From Antilocapra americana (lineage: Eukaryota > Chordata > Mammalia > Artiodactyla > Antilocapridae), in the NCBI GenBank assembly GCA_007570785.1, contig ML661885.1, forward strand, positions 30,945,232 through 31,009,231: a stretch of 64,000 nucleotides of DNA. The letters run 5' to 3'. The notes below the pieces were generated by a model, which saw only the letters and a list, made by a program, of their open reading frames with translations, did no database searches and was not told the origin of the DNA. The position numbers and the translations under genes are program-made. Shown here piece after piece: positions 22,762 to 34,740 of the stretch (the first letter of the stretch is position 1; each line of letters opens with the position of its first letter).

Positions 22762-22865
22762 TTCTCTCTTAGGAAGACCTAAGAAGAGACCAAAGCAGGC
22801 AACCTTTATACTTTTTAGATGAAGAAACAATAAATGTATGACCAATTGACAAGACAAAGAAACAG

Positions 22866-23052
22866 GCTTTGGGGCTTAATTAGTGCAGAATTTAAACAGA
22901 GTTTGGGGTTGGAAGTAAAAGGACACTCTTAGCACTAGAGATAGGAAATTTGGGTCAAAAGCCTTGTTGCTTTTGCACACCTTGTTACTTCTTTAATTTA
23001 CTATTCCAATTCCAAACTCTGTTTAGATTCTTCACTAATTAAGCACCAAAGC
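22866..23052. repeat. imperfect 49-bp inverted repeat
   Basis: The arm 22866-22914 pairs with 23004-23052: 44 of 49 positions match by hand count, around a loop of about 89 bp. Each arm contains GCTTAATTAGTG and AAACAGAGTTTGG. It could be two inverted copies of one old LTR or SINE, or a palindromic DNA element. No family recognised. Confidence 0.75.
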
Positions 23053-24817
23053 ACCTTTCACATGAGAGATTTATTTCCTGCTTTCAGGAAGACAGAAGAG
23101 TCACAGTCAGAGTGTTCTACTTGCATTGGTCACTTTTTTCTTAAGTCAAGGAAATCTATATCCTACTGAAGCACGTGTTTGGTAAAAGTACCCAGAGGAA
23201 CCAAGACTCTGAGGGAAGAGAGAGAGGTAGAGAGAGAGAGGGTGCAGATGTACATAATGGACACTTGAACATGGTCAGCAGGTAACAATAGCTGCTAGGG
23301 TGACTCTTGTCAATGCCTTTTTGAGTATATCCTTTCCAAGGAAGAAAATTATGTGTTCTATTAGTTATGGCATATTGGTGACAGTGAAAGAACTCTGAGT
23401 TCATGCAAAGTCTAGATGTCATTTTATATGGTCTGATATTGTATTAACTGAAAGAAAAGTTATTTTCCCATCTCTACTTTTCACCACTGACGTATTACAT
23501 TATGTGAAATTAGAAGAGATTTTCTTTTAAAAAAATAAGTATGCTAATTTGAGCAATTGAGTTAGAATACATTTTTGTTCACTCTGTTAAAACAAGTCCC
23601 TCACAAGTATGCTGTAAGGTTTAGCAGTAGCAATAATAGCTTTGAATGGGGTGCTCAAGGTATAGATAAATTCAGAAAAACTATTTGGGCATCATTTGAA
23701 AACAGTAGAAACAGTAATGAATTTCACTAATGGGCAGTACAAATCACTAATTAGAAACCAGTCAGCAGAATTGTTCAGAAAGAAGTGAACTATGAATCAC
23801 AGATTAATCTTATCAATAATTATAAGAAAAGGAAATGAAGGAATCAGAAATGTTGCCTTTAATACAATGGCACATAAATTGGATGTATTCACTAACACAG
23901 AAGAGAAAATTATTTGTAATGAGTGTGTATTCTTTCTTTGTATTTAAAGTTTTAGTTCCCAGTTTCATGTCCTAATGGGATTTTTTATAAATAGTTCATA
24001 CAGCATTTTGAGTGGATTTATATAATATTTGTAAATTTCTGTGGTAAAATTTGAAACATAGATGAAATTTTAAATACTTTAAGAGCCAAACAGTCTGTAT
24101 AAAGCAAACAGAAGACATAAATCTGATGTGGGGTTTTTAAGTTTTTTAAGAAATTTTATTCAATAATAGACACAATTTGATTCCTAAGGGGTTTAGAATA
24201 ATTTCAAGCAACAATGTCAACCTGGTTCTATTTCAGCTATAAGGGTAGCAGCAATACATTCAACATCAATAGGAAATGTTCTTCCTTGAAAATTTAACTT
24301 TTCATCTCTATTACAAGAGCAGAGAAAAATCATGTGTGGTGTGTATCTACCAAACTGTATTTACTTAATTTATACTTTGGCATTCTCTAGTAGGAGGATG
24401 GAGCAAAGAATAAAGACTGTCCTTTGTTACAAGAACATAAAAGGTTGTCACAGTGCAATGGTGGCATCTATTGACATGATATATATAACATAAAATTGCC
24501 TATGTTTTCCCCAAATCTTCTTTTCCTTGAGCATACCATTTCTAGGTGCTGAAAAGACATTGTTCAAATCAGCACTTTCAATTTGATGCGAAGAAGTATA
24601 AAAACACTGAAAACAGCATTGGGCTGAAAACAACATTGAAAATAATTATTCAAAAGTTTTGATATTTTTTTTCTGATGGGGCCAAAATAAGAAAATAGAA
24701 AGTCAATATTTATCTTACAACAGCTTCATTGGAACACAGTTTGTCACTGTGTTCCAAGGTTATCAGGGATGGCATGCCAAAGTTGAACAATGAAAAATCA
24801 GAAAGTCTGTTATAGAA
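23053..24817. other. unassigned sequence with a GA-rich tract
   Basis: No recognised repeat family or gene. A purine (GA)n tract lies at about 23213-23248. Confidence 0.5.
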
Positions 24818-24844
24818 AGATAGATAATAGATGGATAGATAGAT
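24818..24844. repeat. short GATA-type microsatellite
   Basis: Interrupted GATA/GATG repeats. Confidence 0.75.
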
Positions 24845-25089
24845 CATGTAGACATATACTAAGCATTGCGTTGCACTAATGGAAAGTGAAAAGGAGGTTA
24901 TGGCCCTAGGAACTCTATAATCTAGTGATAAAGGTATCTATTAAATAGAGGATCACAGAAATATATAGTTACTCAGTATGACCATGACTTAAGGAAAATA
25001 ATTGTATAAAGAAAAATAATTCAGAAAGGTAGTGTCAGTGCTGACTTACTAGAAGGTACAACATTTCTTCTATAAGTAATTGTTGATGT
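24845..25089. other. unassigned sequence
   Basis: Nothing recognised. Confidence 0.45.
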
Positions 25090-25355
25090 CATTCAATAGC
25101 TATGTTGTGTCCAACTCTTTGTGATCCCAAGGACTGTAGTACACCAGGCTTCCTTGTTCTTCACCATCTCCCGGAGTTTGATATCTGTTGAGTTGGTGAT
25201 GCCGTACAAGCATTTCATCCTCTGTCATCCCTTTCTCCTCCTGCCTTCAGTCTTTCCCAGCATCAGGGTTTTTTCCAGTGAGTCGGCTCTTCACATTAGG
25301 TGACCAAAGTAGTGAAGCTTCAGCTTCTGTGTCAGTCCTTCCAATGGATATTCAT
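25090..25355 (-). mobile_element. Bov-B LINE, 3' end
   Basis: Antisense Bov-B terminus (GTTGTGTCCAACTCTTTGTG to GTCAGTCCTTCCAATGGATA), more diverged than the copies at 60 and 62 kb. Confidence 0.9.
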
Positions 25356-25929
25356 GGTTGTAATATTCTAAACCAAAGTAACTTTCTTCTTTTCCTTTTA
25401 TTTTGTGGTAGAAATGGGTAATTGATTCATTATTTTTTTTAATGTTCTACTTGAAAATTTAACCCAAGAAGTTACTGAAATTTTTGGTTGGTGCACTGAA
25501 TTATAGCAGAAATGCCTTACTGTGGTTACTTTAGGATAATGAGAGCTACATGGAATGGTTACAGTCAGGGCATTGTTTCTCTGTGATTACCCATTCAACA
25601 CCCCAAGGATGAATCAATTTAGGACAGTGTCCTATGCATTCCCTGAAGTGGAATCTATTTCTTCCAAAGGACCTTTAATAGTTCTTCATCTATTTCAATT
25701 TTCCCAAGTCCAATAAGTCTATTTCTTAGTCCCTGAAGCCCTGTTTTATACACTACCAAGACAAGTCTGTTAAAGAAGGTAAAAACAGATAATTGCCTGT
25801 GTTACAGGTTGGAATAGTTGTGAGTATTCATCACTTTTTAGAATTTTGATTTTCTTTATATTATGATGTTTTGACATCTTTAAAAAAGGAAAAAACAAAC
25901 CTCAAAAACAAAACAAAAAACCCTTTCAT
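25356..25929. other. unassigned sequence
   Basis: Nothing recognised. An A-rich AAAACAAACC stretch lies at about 25885-25922. Confidence 0.45.
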
Positions 25930-26400
25930 TTTAGGTACAGATTGCTCCTCCCTGGGTGAACCAAGTAATCAATTCTTCCAGACAGCATGATTCAGGAAAC
26001 ATGTCTTTGATATGCAAACTAACCAGTACAGAGACAAACCTCCTCTGGTTCTGGTACCCTAGGAGGTAATATTTATCCCTCTTAATCATCCCTGGGCCAG
26101 GCACTGGGCAACTAGGGACCATCACTATCTAGCCTACTGATGTAATTTAGACAAGACAATCCTCAGTCACCCTGCTCTTTTTTCCCTTTCCTATGTAAAC
26201 CCTAATGAAGCTCTAGCCTAAAGCTATTGCTTTATCCGGTTTCTAATTCTTAACCCAAACTTGGTATTCCCGCTGTGACCCTGTGTTTGGAGCTATGCTT
26301 CTTGTTTCTAGAGCAACTATGAACATTAAAATTTTCTTTCAATTCATTGACCTCCCTATGTCATCACTCAGTCACCTTTATAAATTAAGACCCAGCACAT
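25930..26400 (+). mobile_element. possible LTR-like sequence
   Basis: The composition resembles an old retroviral LTR: CCCTGTGTTTGGAGCTATGC followed by TTCTTGTTTCTAGAGCAAC and ACATTAAAATTTT. No clear TG...CA ends, TSD or family match. Treat as a hint only. Confidence 0.3.
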
Positions 26401-27392
26401 TTCAGAGAAAAGGTTTGGGAGAAGTTCTTGCATTTGGCACTTACGTTGTATTAAATTAACTTAATGAAAGATCTCCTTGTATTAAAAATATTGGAAATTT
26501 AATATTGTCTGAAAGCAATTTTTCTCACAAACAGAAAGCTTTGGACTCTTACTGACACAGAAGAATAGATTTACTTATTTGCACAAATACTGCAAATATT
26601 TTGCCATTTGGAGATGTTGCAATATGGAGCTTGTATCATCATTCTTCATAGCTATCAACAATCATCAAATTTCATACTAAATTGCTCAATTTTCATTCAA
26701 TCTGAGTAAACACTATCTACTTCAAGGCTGATAGAGCACAATGTGAAAAAGAAAACTTTATGCTATCATATGATAGATGAAAAAGGTTCCTGTTAATCAT
26801 TGTTAAAGTCTGCTATGAAAGGAGGCATAAAATTTTAAATAGCTATCAAATAACACAAGTTTTTTACAATCTTCATGAAAAATATAGCAATTCCTGGATA
26901 GCATAGAATGTGTACCACTTTGAGTCTGATTGCCTTATTTCATTCAAGTACTTCAAGGCCAAGAGACCTGACTCTGCCCTTGTTATTTAAAATTTTTTGG
27001 AAATTCTGTTACATTCCCTATAAAGCTAAGAATACTTGAATACAGAGTCATACTATACCATGTTTTAAATATTTTATGTGAAATATTTCTTATAATTGGT
27101 GACCTGGAGAAGAGTAGTTTGGTGAATACTGGAGGCAAAGGCCAGACTGGAGCAGATTTAAGAGTGAATGAGAAGAAGTGAGGAGGAAACAGGTAGAGAG
27201 TGTAGATAACTTTTAGGAGAAGCTTTAAAGGGGAACAATGGAGAATTTAGAAACATTCATGTTTACATTTAGATTGCTGTATGAATCGGTACAGACTTAG
27301 AAACAGTCTGTTTCCCTATGCAGAGTGTCTAAAACACAATATAGTATGTGGATGGAAGAATAGTTCAGCTTGCTAAAGATCATGGGTGGACA
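26401..27392. other. unassigned sequence
   Basis: Nearly 1 kb without a recognised repeat or gene. Confidence 0.5.
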
Positions 27393-27640
27393 TAATAATA
27401 GCTACTACCAAGTGAGCAGACAGTATGCAATAAGCACTTTTCCAAGTGCTTTACATGCATTATCAAATGTTTTTTGGACACACATACACAAAATCTAGAA
27501 TAGAAATGACATTATCTTATTTTTATAGAAGAAGCCAAGCTACTGACAAGTAAGAGATTGACCAAAGTTTACAAATATGTATAGTTGGAGAACAAAGTCC
27601 ATAGAGTTTATTCTTGTTACCAAAATTAGTACCATCTCCA
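27393..27640 (+). mobile_element. MIR ancient SINE
   Basis: Follows the MIR order: ATAATAGCTACTACCAAGTG, GCACTTTTCCAAGTGCTTTA, CATGCATTATCAAATG, then TTATTTTTATAGAAGAAGCC and GAGATTGACCAAAGTTTAC. Diverged, as expected. Confidence 0.75.
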
Positions 27641-27705
27641 TTATCAAAACTCTTTCTGTTCTAGAATTGTGAGGAGAGATACACAGAGACCAGGTTGAAG
27701 CACAT

Positions 27706-28067
27706 TATATACAACCTGAAAAGTGAAGGTGAAAGTCACTCAGTTGTGTCTGGCTCTTTGCGACCTTATGGACCATACAGTGCATGGGATTCTCCAAGCC
27801 AGACTACTGGAGTGGGTAGCCTTTCCCTTCTCCAGGGAATCTTCCCAACCCAGGGATCAAACCCAGGTCTCCTGCGTTGCAGGTCTCCCGCATTGCAGAT
27901 GGATTCTCTCCCAGTTGAGCCATAAGGGAAGCCTAAGAATACTGAAGTGGGTAGCCTATCCCTTCTCCAGTGGATCTTCCTGGCCCAGGAATTGAACCAG
28001 TGTCTTCTGCATTGCAAGCGGATTCTTTGTCAACTGAGCTATGAGGGAAGTCCCTATATACAACCTG
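27706..28067 (-). mobile_element. dimeric Bov-tA SINE with exact 13-bp TSD
   Basis: A 336-bp antisense composite (27719-28054) holds a complete Bov-tA followed by a second partial unit (from about 27934). Identical tatatacaacctg at 27706-27718 and 28055-28067 shows that the dimer inserted as one piece. A local duplication of the GGTCTCC-GC-TTGCAG segment is seen near 27866-27900. Confidence 0.92.
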
Positions 28068-29834
28068 GATGCCTTGAAATTTGTAAAGAGGATATGGAAG
28101 ATTTTGAGATTTATGTGTATTATGAGTGTGACTGTTGCTTAGAAAGTGATGGTGTTACCTGAGGAGGATTTACACATGTGAAAGAGATGTTGACAGTGCA
28201 ATGGCCAGAATATACACTGTTGCACTAGTTCATGACATAAGAGCATGAGATCTTACCTATAGTATTATCACATGCATAGAGAAGGGAGACCGAATTCCAC
28301 AAAATGAATCATATGCTCAGAGATACGATGGCCTGGGGAACAGTGTTGGTTTGGTAAAAAATGGCGGGACTGTCTTAAACATAGTTTTATAAAGTAGACA
28401 AAAAATATTTTAAAAGATGAAAGCAGAACATTGGAGAGGGATCCTAATGGTTAATGTGGCTTTGTATGTCTTCTGAATAGAATTTATATCCATTAATTAA
28501 GTCATTTAGAAATAGTTAATCACTTACTCTCCTCTGAGCTCTGAGTTAGATATTGCAAGTGTAGAATTTAAATAGATAGAGACCTTGTCTGCTATCAGGA
28601 GTTCTACTGTAAAAGAGAGAATGTAGATAAGCGAACAGGCAATTGAAAAACATTTGTGGTAATTGCTTAAAAATCAAGATAGGTATTATATTAGCATATT
28701 TGAGAGTTCTAATCTAGATTTGATGATACGTATCAGAGAAGACTTTCAGAGCAGATAGAATTTTCATGACAAAAGAGAGAAAATATGAAAAAAACCAGAG
28801 GCTTGGAAAACATCTGAAAATAAGGGCAAGGGTGTCAAAGAAGAAATAATTACCTAGGTAGAAGATGAACCAATAAATATACAGACATTTTTGCTAAGTG
28901 ATGTCAAATAGCGATTTAAGAAGAAATATTAATAAATCCCACCTAAAGCTTTCAGATATAAAACTAAAAAGAGTGCATATGACTTGTTACTGAGTGGCTA
29001 CCTCTCAGGCAGCTCTTTAAATTGCTAAATTTAAATTAAATTTAAAGGGTAAATTAAAGAATATATGTCTGTTTAGGAAGCAGAGGCAGGAAACAGTTTC
29101 TGGCTAAAACCTTAAAAAGAAGAAAGGTAGAACACAGTAGTGATAGGAAGATGTAAAAGCTTTGGCATGAAGGCAGAGACATCTCTTATCCTGATCAGAA
29201 CTTGAGAACAGACCAACATAAAGCTGGTCACCAGATCAAATGAATACAAAGAAGGGTTAGTGAGTATCATGCGTCAAACATTAGAAGGAATTTCAAATGT
29301 GTGTGTCATCTTTTATTCTGATGGCTCTTCAGTTGGTAGGACAAAGAATTCTGGCCCCTTTTTTATGGTCAGGATCCACTCAGATTAATGTTCTATTGAT
29401 ACAACTTTTCCCCTTCCCTTTTCTTGTGTCCCCAAGAAATCCTGATTATTTCTGTCAACAGTTGGCCTAGTCATAAGACCTATGTTTGGAATAGCATTCA
29501 GCTAAGTAATCAGAGAGAAATGATTGGTCAATCTGTGCTCATGATTGCTTCTCAAGTGTCGTTTTGCTTATTATACCTGAAAGCTTTAAGGTAACATTGA
29601 TCACAGTCTTTTTTCACTCTCCATAGTCTGCACCATCCTAGCACACTATGGAATACTACCTATTCAAAACTGGATACTATTGCTAGCAGAAAAGGCAAAT
29701 ATCAAATAATTAATTAGTGCTAGGAAATGTTATTTAGGAAGATTTCATGCAAATGAAAGGACAATGAGCAATTCATACAATAAGACACCTTATTTTTAGT
29801 AGAAAATTGGGAACAAATTCAGCTTCTTGGTTGA
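28068..29834. other. unassigned sequence
   Basis: No confident repeat or gene. The stretch at about 28500-28870 has the feel of an ancient interspersed repeat (L2-like), but cannot be assigned by eye. Confidence 0.4.
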
Positions 29835-30340
29835 GTTTTTTTTTTAATTTCTTGAACAGCGCTATTAACATATAATTGATGTACAAACAACTGAACATAT
29901 TTAATGGTTTCATTTTGATGCATTTGATGATATGCATAGACCCACAATACCATCACCAAAATCAAGGGGGTAGACATGTCCAACACTTCCCAGAGTTTTC
30001 TTGTGTCCTTTTGAATTTTTGTTTGGTTGTTTTTTATTTTTTGTGGTAAGAACACTTAACAAGAGAACTACCCTTTTAACAAATTTTGAAGTGCGCAATA
30101 CCTTATTTGTAGGCATTATATTTCACAGCAGATGTCTGGAACTTGTCCATCCAGCACTATTACAACTTTATATCTTTTAAATAATAAATCCTCAACTCCC
30201 CCACCCCTCAGTATTTGGCAACCACTATTGTATTCTCTGCTTCTATGAGCTTGACTACTTTAGATACCTCATTTAAGTGGAATCATGTAGTATTTGTTAT
30301 TCTGTAACTAGCTTATTACACTTAGCATAATGCTATTCTG
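29835..30340 (-). mobile_element. old L1 3' end (antisense)
   Basis: Antisense L1 3' UTR of L1MA type: AACATATAATTGATGTACA, then GTGGTAAGAACACTTAACA, CAGTATTTGGCAACCACTAT, GCTTCTATGAGCTTGACTAC and ACTTAGCATAATG. Similar in order to 13610-14133 but extends further toward the L1 3' terminus. Confidence 0.8.
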
Positions 30341-30620
30341 ACCCATTTCCTGAAAAGAATGAGAGAGGTACAGAGCAAATGAAACCTCTGCAGCATGTCT
30401 GCACAGCAGTGTAAACTACCCTACCACACAGAGTCTATGATACATTTAGACTTATGACACAAAACCCTGCAAAAGATTGAATTCTTAATAATGGGGCATC
30501 AAGTGATCCTAAACCCTGAACTGCCATTATGAGGCACCAAGCCATAATGTGTAACAGGCATTATCTATCAAATTTAAGTTAGACAGATAAATAAAATACA
30601 TAGGTGATAAAATAATGATT

Positions 30621-30621
<1 letters not shown>
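30341..30621. other. unassigned sequence
   Basis: Nothing recognised. Confidence 0.45.
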
Positions 30622-30668
<47 letters not shown>

Positions 30669-30682
30669 ATGCACGTGCATGC
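30622..30682. repeat. GT microsatellite ending in a 16-bp palindrome
   Basis: About 22 GT units, then gcatgcacgtgcatgc (30667-30682), a perfect palindrome. The whole 61-bp tract alternates purine and pyrimidine. Confidence 0.95.
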
Positions 30683-31017
30683 TCGCAAATCTATGTTTAG
30701 TCTGGCTGGAATACGCTGGAAAGTAATAGATAAGTTGAGTGGGCAGGCTCGGACCCTCATGATCTATCCTCTTGCCACATGATCTACTACCTTGCCTCTG
30801 TACCTGCATATTGCCTAGGGAGGAGGTCTCTAAGACTGGTGATTAGGGGAGGGAAATAAGTTGAGCCTGTTTTATACACTATGCTGGCACCAGTTGGAAG
30901 TGGACTGTTGAAGCAGTTCTGCTGCTGTCTGCAGTGGCACCGAAGGAGAGAAGAGCAACATGAAATCCTCCAAGTGGGGAGCATGCTGTCAGCTCTATCC
31001 AAATGATTACTTTGCCT
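30683..31017. other. unassigned sequence
   Basis: Nothing recognised. Confidence 0.45.
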
Positions 31018-31487
31018 GGAAGGAAAGGTGCTGGAGTTGACAGAATAATGCCCCCTGCAGATGTCTACATCCTAGTCTTAGGAACCTATAAATATGTATC
31101 TTATATGGCAAAATGGACTTTGCAGATGTGGTTAAAGACTTCAAGTTGGGAAGTTTATGCTGGATTTTTTGAGACAGCCCAATATAATTACAAAGTTTCT
31201 TATAAGGGGGAGGCAGAAGGTCAGAGTAGAGACACTTCTATAGAGGTAGATGTGAAGATGAAAGAATGGGCCATAGCAGCCTCTGGAAACTGGAAAAATA
31301 AAAAAAAAAAAAGAAAAAGAATTCTTTCCTAGAACCTCCAGAAGATAAACAGCCCTTAAGTTTAAACCCTTACGACCCATTGCAGACTTCTTACATTCAT
31401 ACGATTAAGAAAATAAATATATGTTGCTTTAAGCCACTAAATTTGAAGTCGTCTGTTAAAGCAGCAATGGGGAAATTAATGCAAGTA
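31018..31487 (+). mobile_element. MaLR (MLT1-type) LTR
   Basis: Opens with TTGACAGAATAATGCCCCC, includes ATGGACTTTGCAGATGTGGT and ACCTCCAGAAGATAAACAGC, and ends with a TTGCTTTAAGCCACTAAAT box preceded by AATAAA. This is the order of an MLT1-like solo LTR. An A-rich run at about 31299-31318 interrupts it. Confidence 0.75.
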
Positions 31488-31870
31488 CATAAATACTAAA
31501 TCCTTGAAAATGGTTAATGATTTGGTTGGTTGGTCAGATACTTGGAAAGACAGAACAAAACAAAAAATCCAATTATCTATTGTTATATCATTTCTATTAT
31601 TTCTGGCCTGATTTGAATGATTTGGATTTTCCTATTATAGTTGTATTTTCCTTTTTTGTATTCTTTGTAATTTTATGTTAAATATATGATCCCAAGTTTG
31701 TGTATTTTTCCTTGTGAGTGCTGGCCGATTTTTATATTTCTATCCAAGTTCCTGATCTTTGCTATGAAATGTGATTATGTTTTATTTTCTTTTTAAGGCT
31801 TGTTTTTAAGATTTTTAGGTGGGAACAGAGTAGCCTTTAATTTAGGGTTAAATTTGACCTGGAGCTAAAG

Positions 31871-32081
31871 GCTTCCCAGATGCCACCAGTGGTAAAGAAT
31901 CCCCCTGCGGATGGCAGGAGACATGAGAGATGAGAATTCGATACCTGGGTCAGGAAGATCTCTTGAAGCAGAAAGTCACAACCCATCCCAGTATTCTTGC
32001 CTGGAAAAATCCCAGGGACAGAGGAGCCTGGCAGGCTACAGTCCCTGGGGCTGCAAAGAGTCAGAAGTGACTGAGCCCACA
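31871..32081 (+). mobile_element. Bov-tA SINE
   Basis: Sense Bov-tA inside the L1M relic. The exact core ttgacctg flanks it (31854-31861 and 32082-32089), and the following bases are also similar, as in a decayed 17-bp TSD. Its last 85 bp are part of the segment copied downstream. Confidence 0.92.
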
Positions 32082-32194
32082 TTGACCTGCTACTGAGGGG
32101 GGTACCTTTCTGGGAACTCTACTCATTTGCCCTAGGGATTAGGAGGTGACCACACTGGCTGGTAAACAGGAACTCTTTCAAAACCAGAGGAAAG
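31997..32194 (+). repeat. donor copy of a 198-bp duplication
   Basis: This stretch runs from within the Bov-tA across the SINE/L1M junction. It recurs at 35948-36145 in the same orientation at a constant offset of 3951, with one difference (g at 32015, t at 35966). Because the SINE/L1M junction is intact here, and the L1M continues on both sides, this is the source copy. Confidence 0.93.
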
Positions 32195-32650
32195 CACTAG
32201 GTATTGTTCTCTCCACTCATTTTAGGTTGTGTTTTCCCACCTCAAGTAGTTTCATCACAGGCATTAGCTAATCCATTGTAGGTGAAGAGTTAAGGAGTAC
32301 CCTCTGCAGATCCCTTAGATCTCTCTCTGTGCTACTCTCTCCTCTCCAAGTACTACAACTCAAGCTGCCTTACGCTCTATAACCCAGGCTGGTCTTTTCA
32401 ACCCAGTGAAGACCTCTAGGCTTTTCCCTTGAGTCCACTGTGGTCTGGAAACTCTTTCCAGGCAGTGAATTGGGACAAACATTGGTCTTAATTTACTTGC
32501 CCTCTCTCATTTATCATTATTTTTCACTCTTCAGTGTCCAGTATCTGAAAACTAGTGGTTTTTATGTTTTGTCCATTTTTAGATGTTTTGGTGAGTAGAA
32601 GTGTTCTGTTACACCATCCTGAACAACAGCAGATCATTTTAAGTGATTGC

Positions 32651-33164
32651 TTCTAAATCCTTTTTATTACATCACAAAAATCATTTTGGAAGCTCTCTTT
32701 CAACCAGATCATTTTACTACCAGATTCTATACTGATATGATGTCAACTCATGCCATTCATATTCATGTGGATAATATTAACAATACGAAGATAGGAAGTG
32801 GAATGGTTGGGAGGTATAATGTATGATAAATATCTGGATGGCTCAACTATGCTTTGAAAATAATTTTTTTACTAGACCAGATAATACTGAAAAGGAATTT
32901 AGATATAACTAATTATAGTCATCTCTTACCTTCTGTTGGTATTTTTTCTTTCTTAAACTGCTATTGCTGATTTTATTTCTTTATCTTGCAGTATATCAGT
33001 TCAATCAGTAAAGGAACTTCTGTCATTTTCTTTACTAAAATTCATATATATAAAAGGAAATATATTTGTATCTCTCTGTGGTACAAATTTGGGCATGGCA
33101 TCTTCTGTGATAAGATTAGGGTGGTAATCATTTTGATTTGGAGTTTATAAAGATGAGGGTTTGG
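32651..33164. other. unassigned AT-rich sequence
   Basis: Nothing recognised. Confidence 0.45.
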
Positions 33165-33345
33165 ATCTCAACTTTCATTTGCTGATTTTGGGATGCTTGG
33201 AAATTTTATAGTCTTAATTTCCCCACTCTTGAAATAGGGGAGATATACACCTAGAAGATTTGGCTTTTGAAAATTACCTATGTGGAAAGCCAGACAAAGC
33301 ACAAGTGTTCTGAGAAGAATATTATTCTGATATGTTAATTATTAC
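33165..33345 (-). mobile_element. MIR-like ancient SINE
   Basis: Antisense MIR-like order: GGTTTGGATCTCAACTTTCA, then a TTGGGATGCTTGG region, then CTTAATTTCCCCACTCTTG with AAATAGGGG. Strongly diverged. Confidence 0.55.
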
Positions 33346-34329
33346 CTACAATATGTTTATTATTATTCCTATATAGGAGTTGATATAAAGGATAATTTAT
33401 GCTCTATATAATTTCTTTAATATTTTTCTACTATAAAAAGACAAGAATAATTGGTTGATACTTTACTCAGAGAACTCCCCAGATTTGCTTGGAAATTAGC
33501 TAGCCAGAAAATGGGGTTCTCTTTCACATAGCAGGGAGCCTGGACCAAAGTGAACTATTCCCAATAATATCTATAAACTGCTAGGGTCTGAGCTCAAATG
33601 CCTTCATGTGAAAACATAGGCTGATTTTTCTGTTTACAAACATGCTCCCTCTGACCAAGGTCCATTTCATGGTGCATCCAGTTGCATCCAGGTGAAAGTC
33701 TTTCCATAGGATATTGAGAATAAGTGAATCCAAAAACTTGTTTACATTTCCAGATCAATTAATTCTAGGCTCAATCAAGTGATGCTGATTTTCACCTGTG
33801 TTCTTTAGACAACACCTTCTATTTTGAATTCTTCTAATCTTCTTTTTTTTAGATCTCTTCTATAAAACTACTAGATGCTAGTGGTTCTGAGTATATTCTA
33901 AATCTCTCCTCTTTCATCTCCCTTTAACTAAGTAGATAACAATTTGCCAAGTTAGTGAATAAATGAATAAATGTCAAGCAAATAATATCCAAATAATATC
34001 TAATTCTGATTAGTCTTCAAAAAGTCAAATGGTTCATCATTCCTGCTTTTGTGTACTTCTTTAATAAAATAAATTTGGGAAATGACAAAGGAGAGGAAAG
34101 GTATGCTAGAATACCATTCAAGTATTGAATAAAGTTCCTGCATTTGTATGATTTTATAAAACTGTATTACTTTACTAGGCTCCAATTTGGGATATGTGTT
34201 ATTGAAATACAGTATACTATTTCTTCCTGAATTAAATGCTCTTGGTCCACTGTATAGTAGTATTTGAAGTTTGATTTTATATTCTCCCTCTGCAATTTTG
34301 TTGCTAGATTGCTCTGGTAGATTGATTGC
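33346..34329. other. unassigned sequence
   Basis: No repeat recognised. A minus-strand open frame of 118 codons (34000-34356) starts in the adjacent A-run and shows no known domain; probably chance. Confidence 0.45.
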
Positions 34330-34347
34330 AAAAAAAAAAAAAAAAAA
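34330..34347 (+). repeat. A18 run
   Basis: Eighteen consecutive A residues. It could be the tail of an unidentified retroelement on the plus strand, but no polyadenylation signal or TSD was seen. Confidence 0.9.
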
Positions 34348-34419
34348 TGGACTCAATTCTGCACCCCTTCCAGTATTCTCACCTTTTGAACTATGACTTT
34401 TATTCTTCTACCACAGAGA

Positions 34420-34740
34420 GCTATAATCTATTTTCTTACTCCTTAATTCCAGGTTGGATTTTTGAGTTGCATGTATGAGATATGCATTAGCCAAAAGAAT
34501 GAGGTGAAAATGACATATTGCCAGGACCTGTTAAGCCACAAAAGGGCTTACATATTTTTGCTCTCTCTCCTGCTTCTCTCCTATTATTGTGAGAATGAAT
34601 CTGAGCTATCCTGACAGCAGATCAAAAATTGGTGCAGAGATAAACCAGATAAGTTTTCATAGCTATGGAACTGTTCATAGTTTTGCTATTTCTGTTTATT
34701 TTTTGATTAGTTCTATAACAGTAGAAGACTGGTATTAAAT
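34420..34740 (+). mobile_element. degenerate LTR-like repeat
   Basis: The order CCAAAAGAATGAGGTGAAA, TGCTCTCTCTCCTGCTTCTC, ATTGTGAGAATGAATCTGAG and a CTGGTATTA end recalls an old mammalian LTR. The family could not be fixed. Confidence 0.4.

Larger units (their letters stand above)
31590..32650 (-). mobile_element. L1M relic (antisense) interrupted by a SINE
   Basis: Antisense old-L1 sequence: TTTTTAGGTGGGAACAGAGT before the SINE, TGCTACTGAGGGGGGTACC after it, then CCCTCTGCAGATCCCTTAGA and TATGTTTTGTCCATTTTTAG. Part of it (32082-32194), with the SINE end, is duplicated at 35948-36145. Confidence 0.65.

Noticed and set aside
30527..30809. His/Thr-repeat proteins across 30.6 kb
   Set aside because: They are translations of the GT/CA microsatellite.
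34330..34347. Processed pseudogene ending in the A18 run
   Set aside because: No AATAAA upstream at the right distance, no TSD and no recognisable coding sequence before it.
34000..34356. 118-codon minus-strand frame as a coding exon
   Set aside because: It starts in an A18 run (poly-F codons), is AT-rich, has no known domain, start context or splice support.
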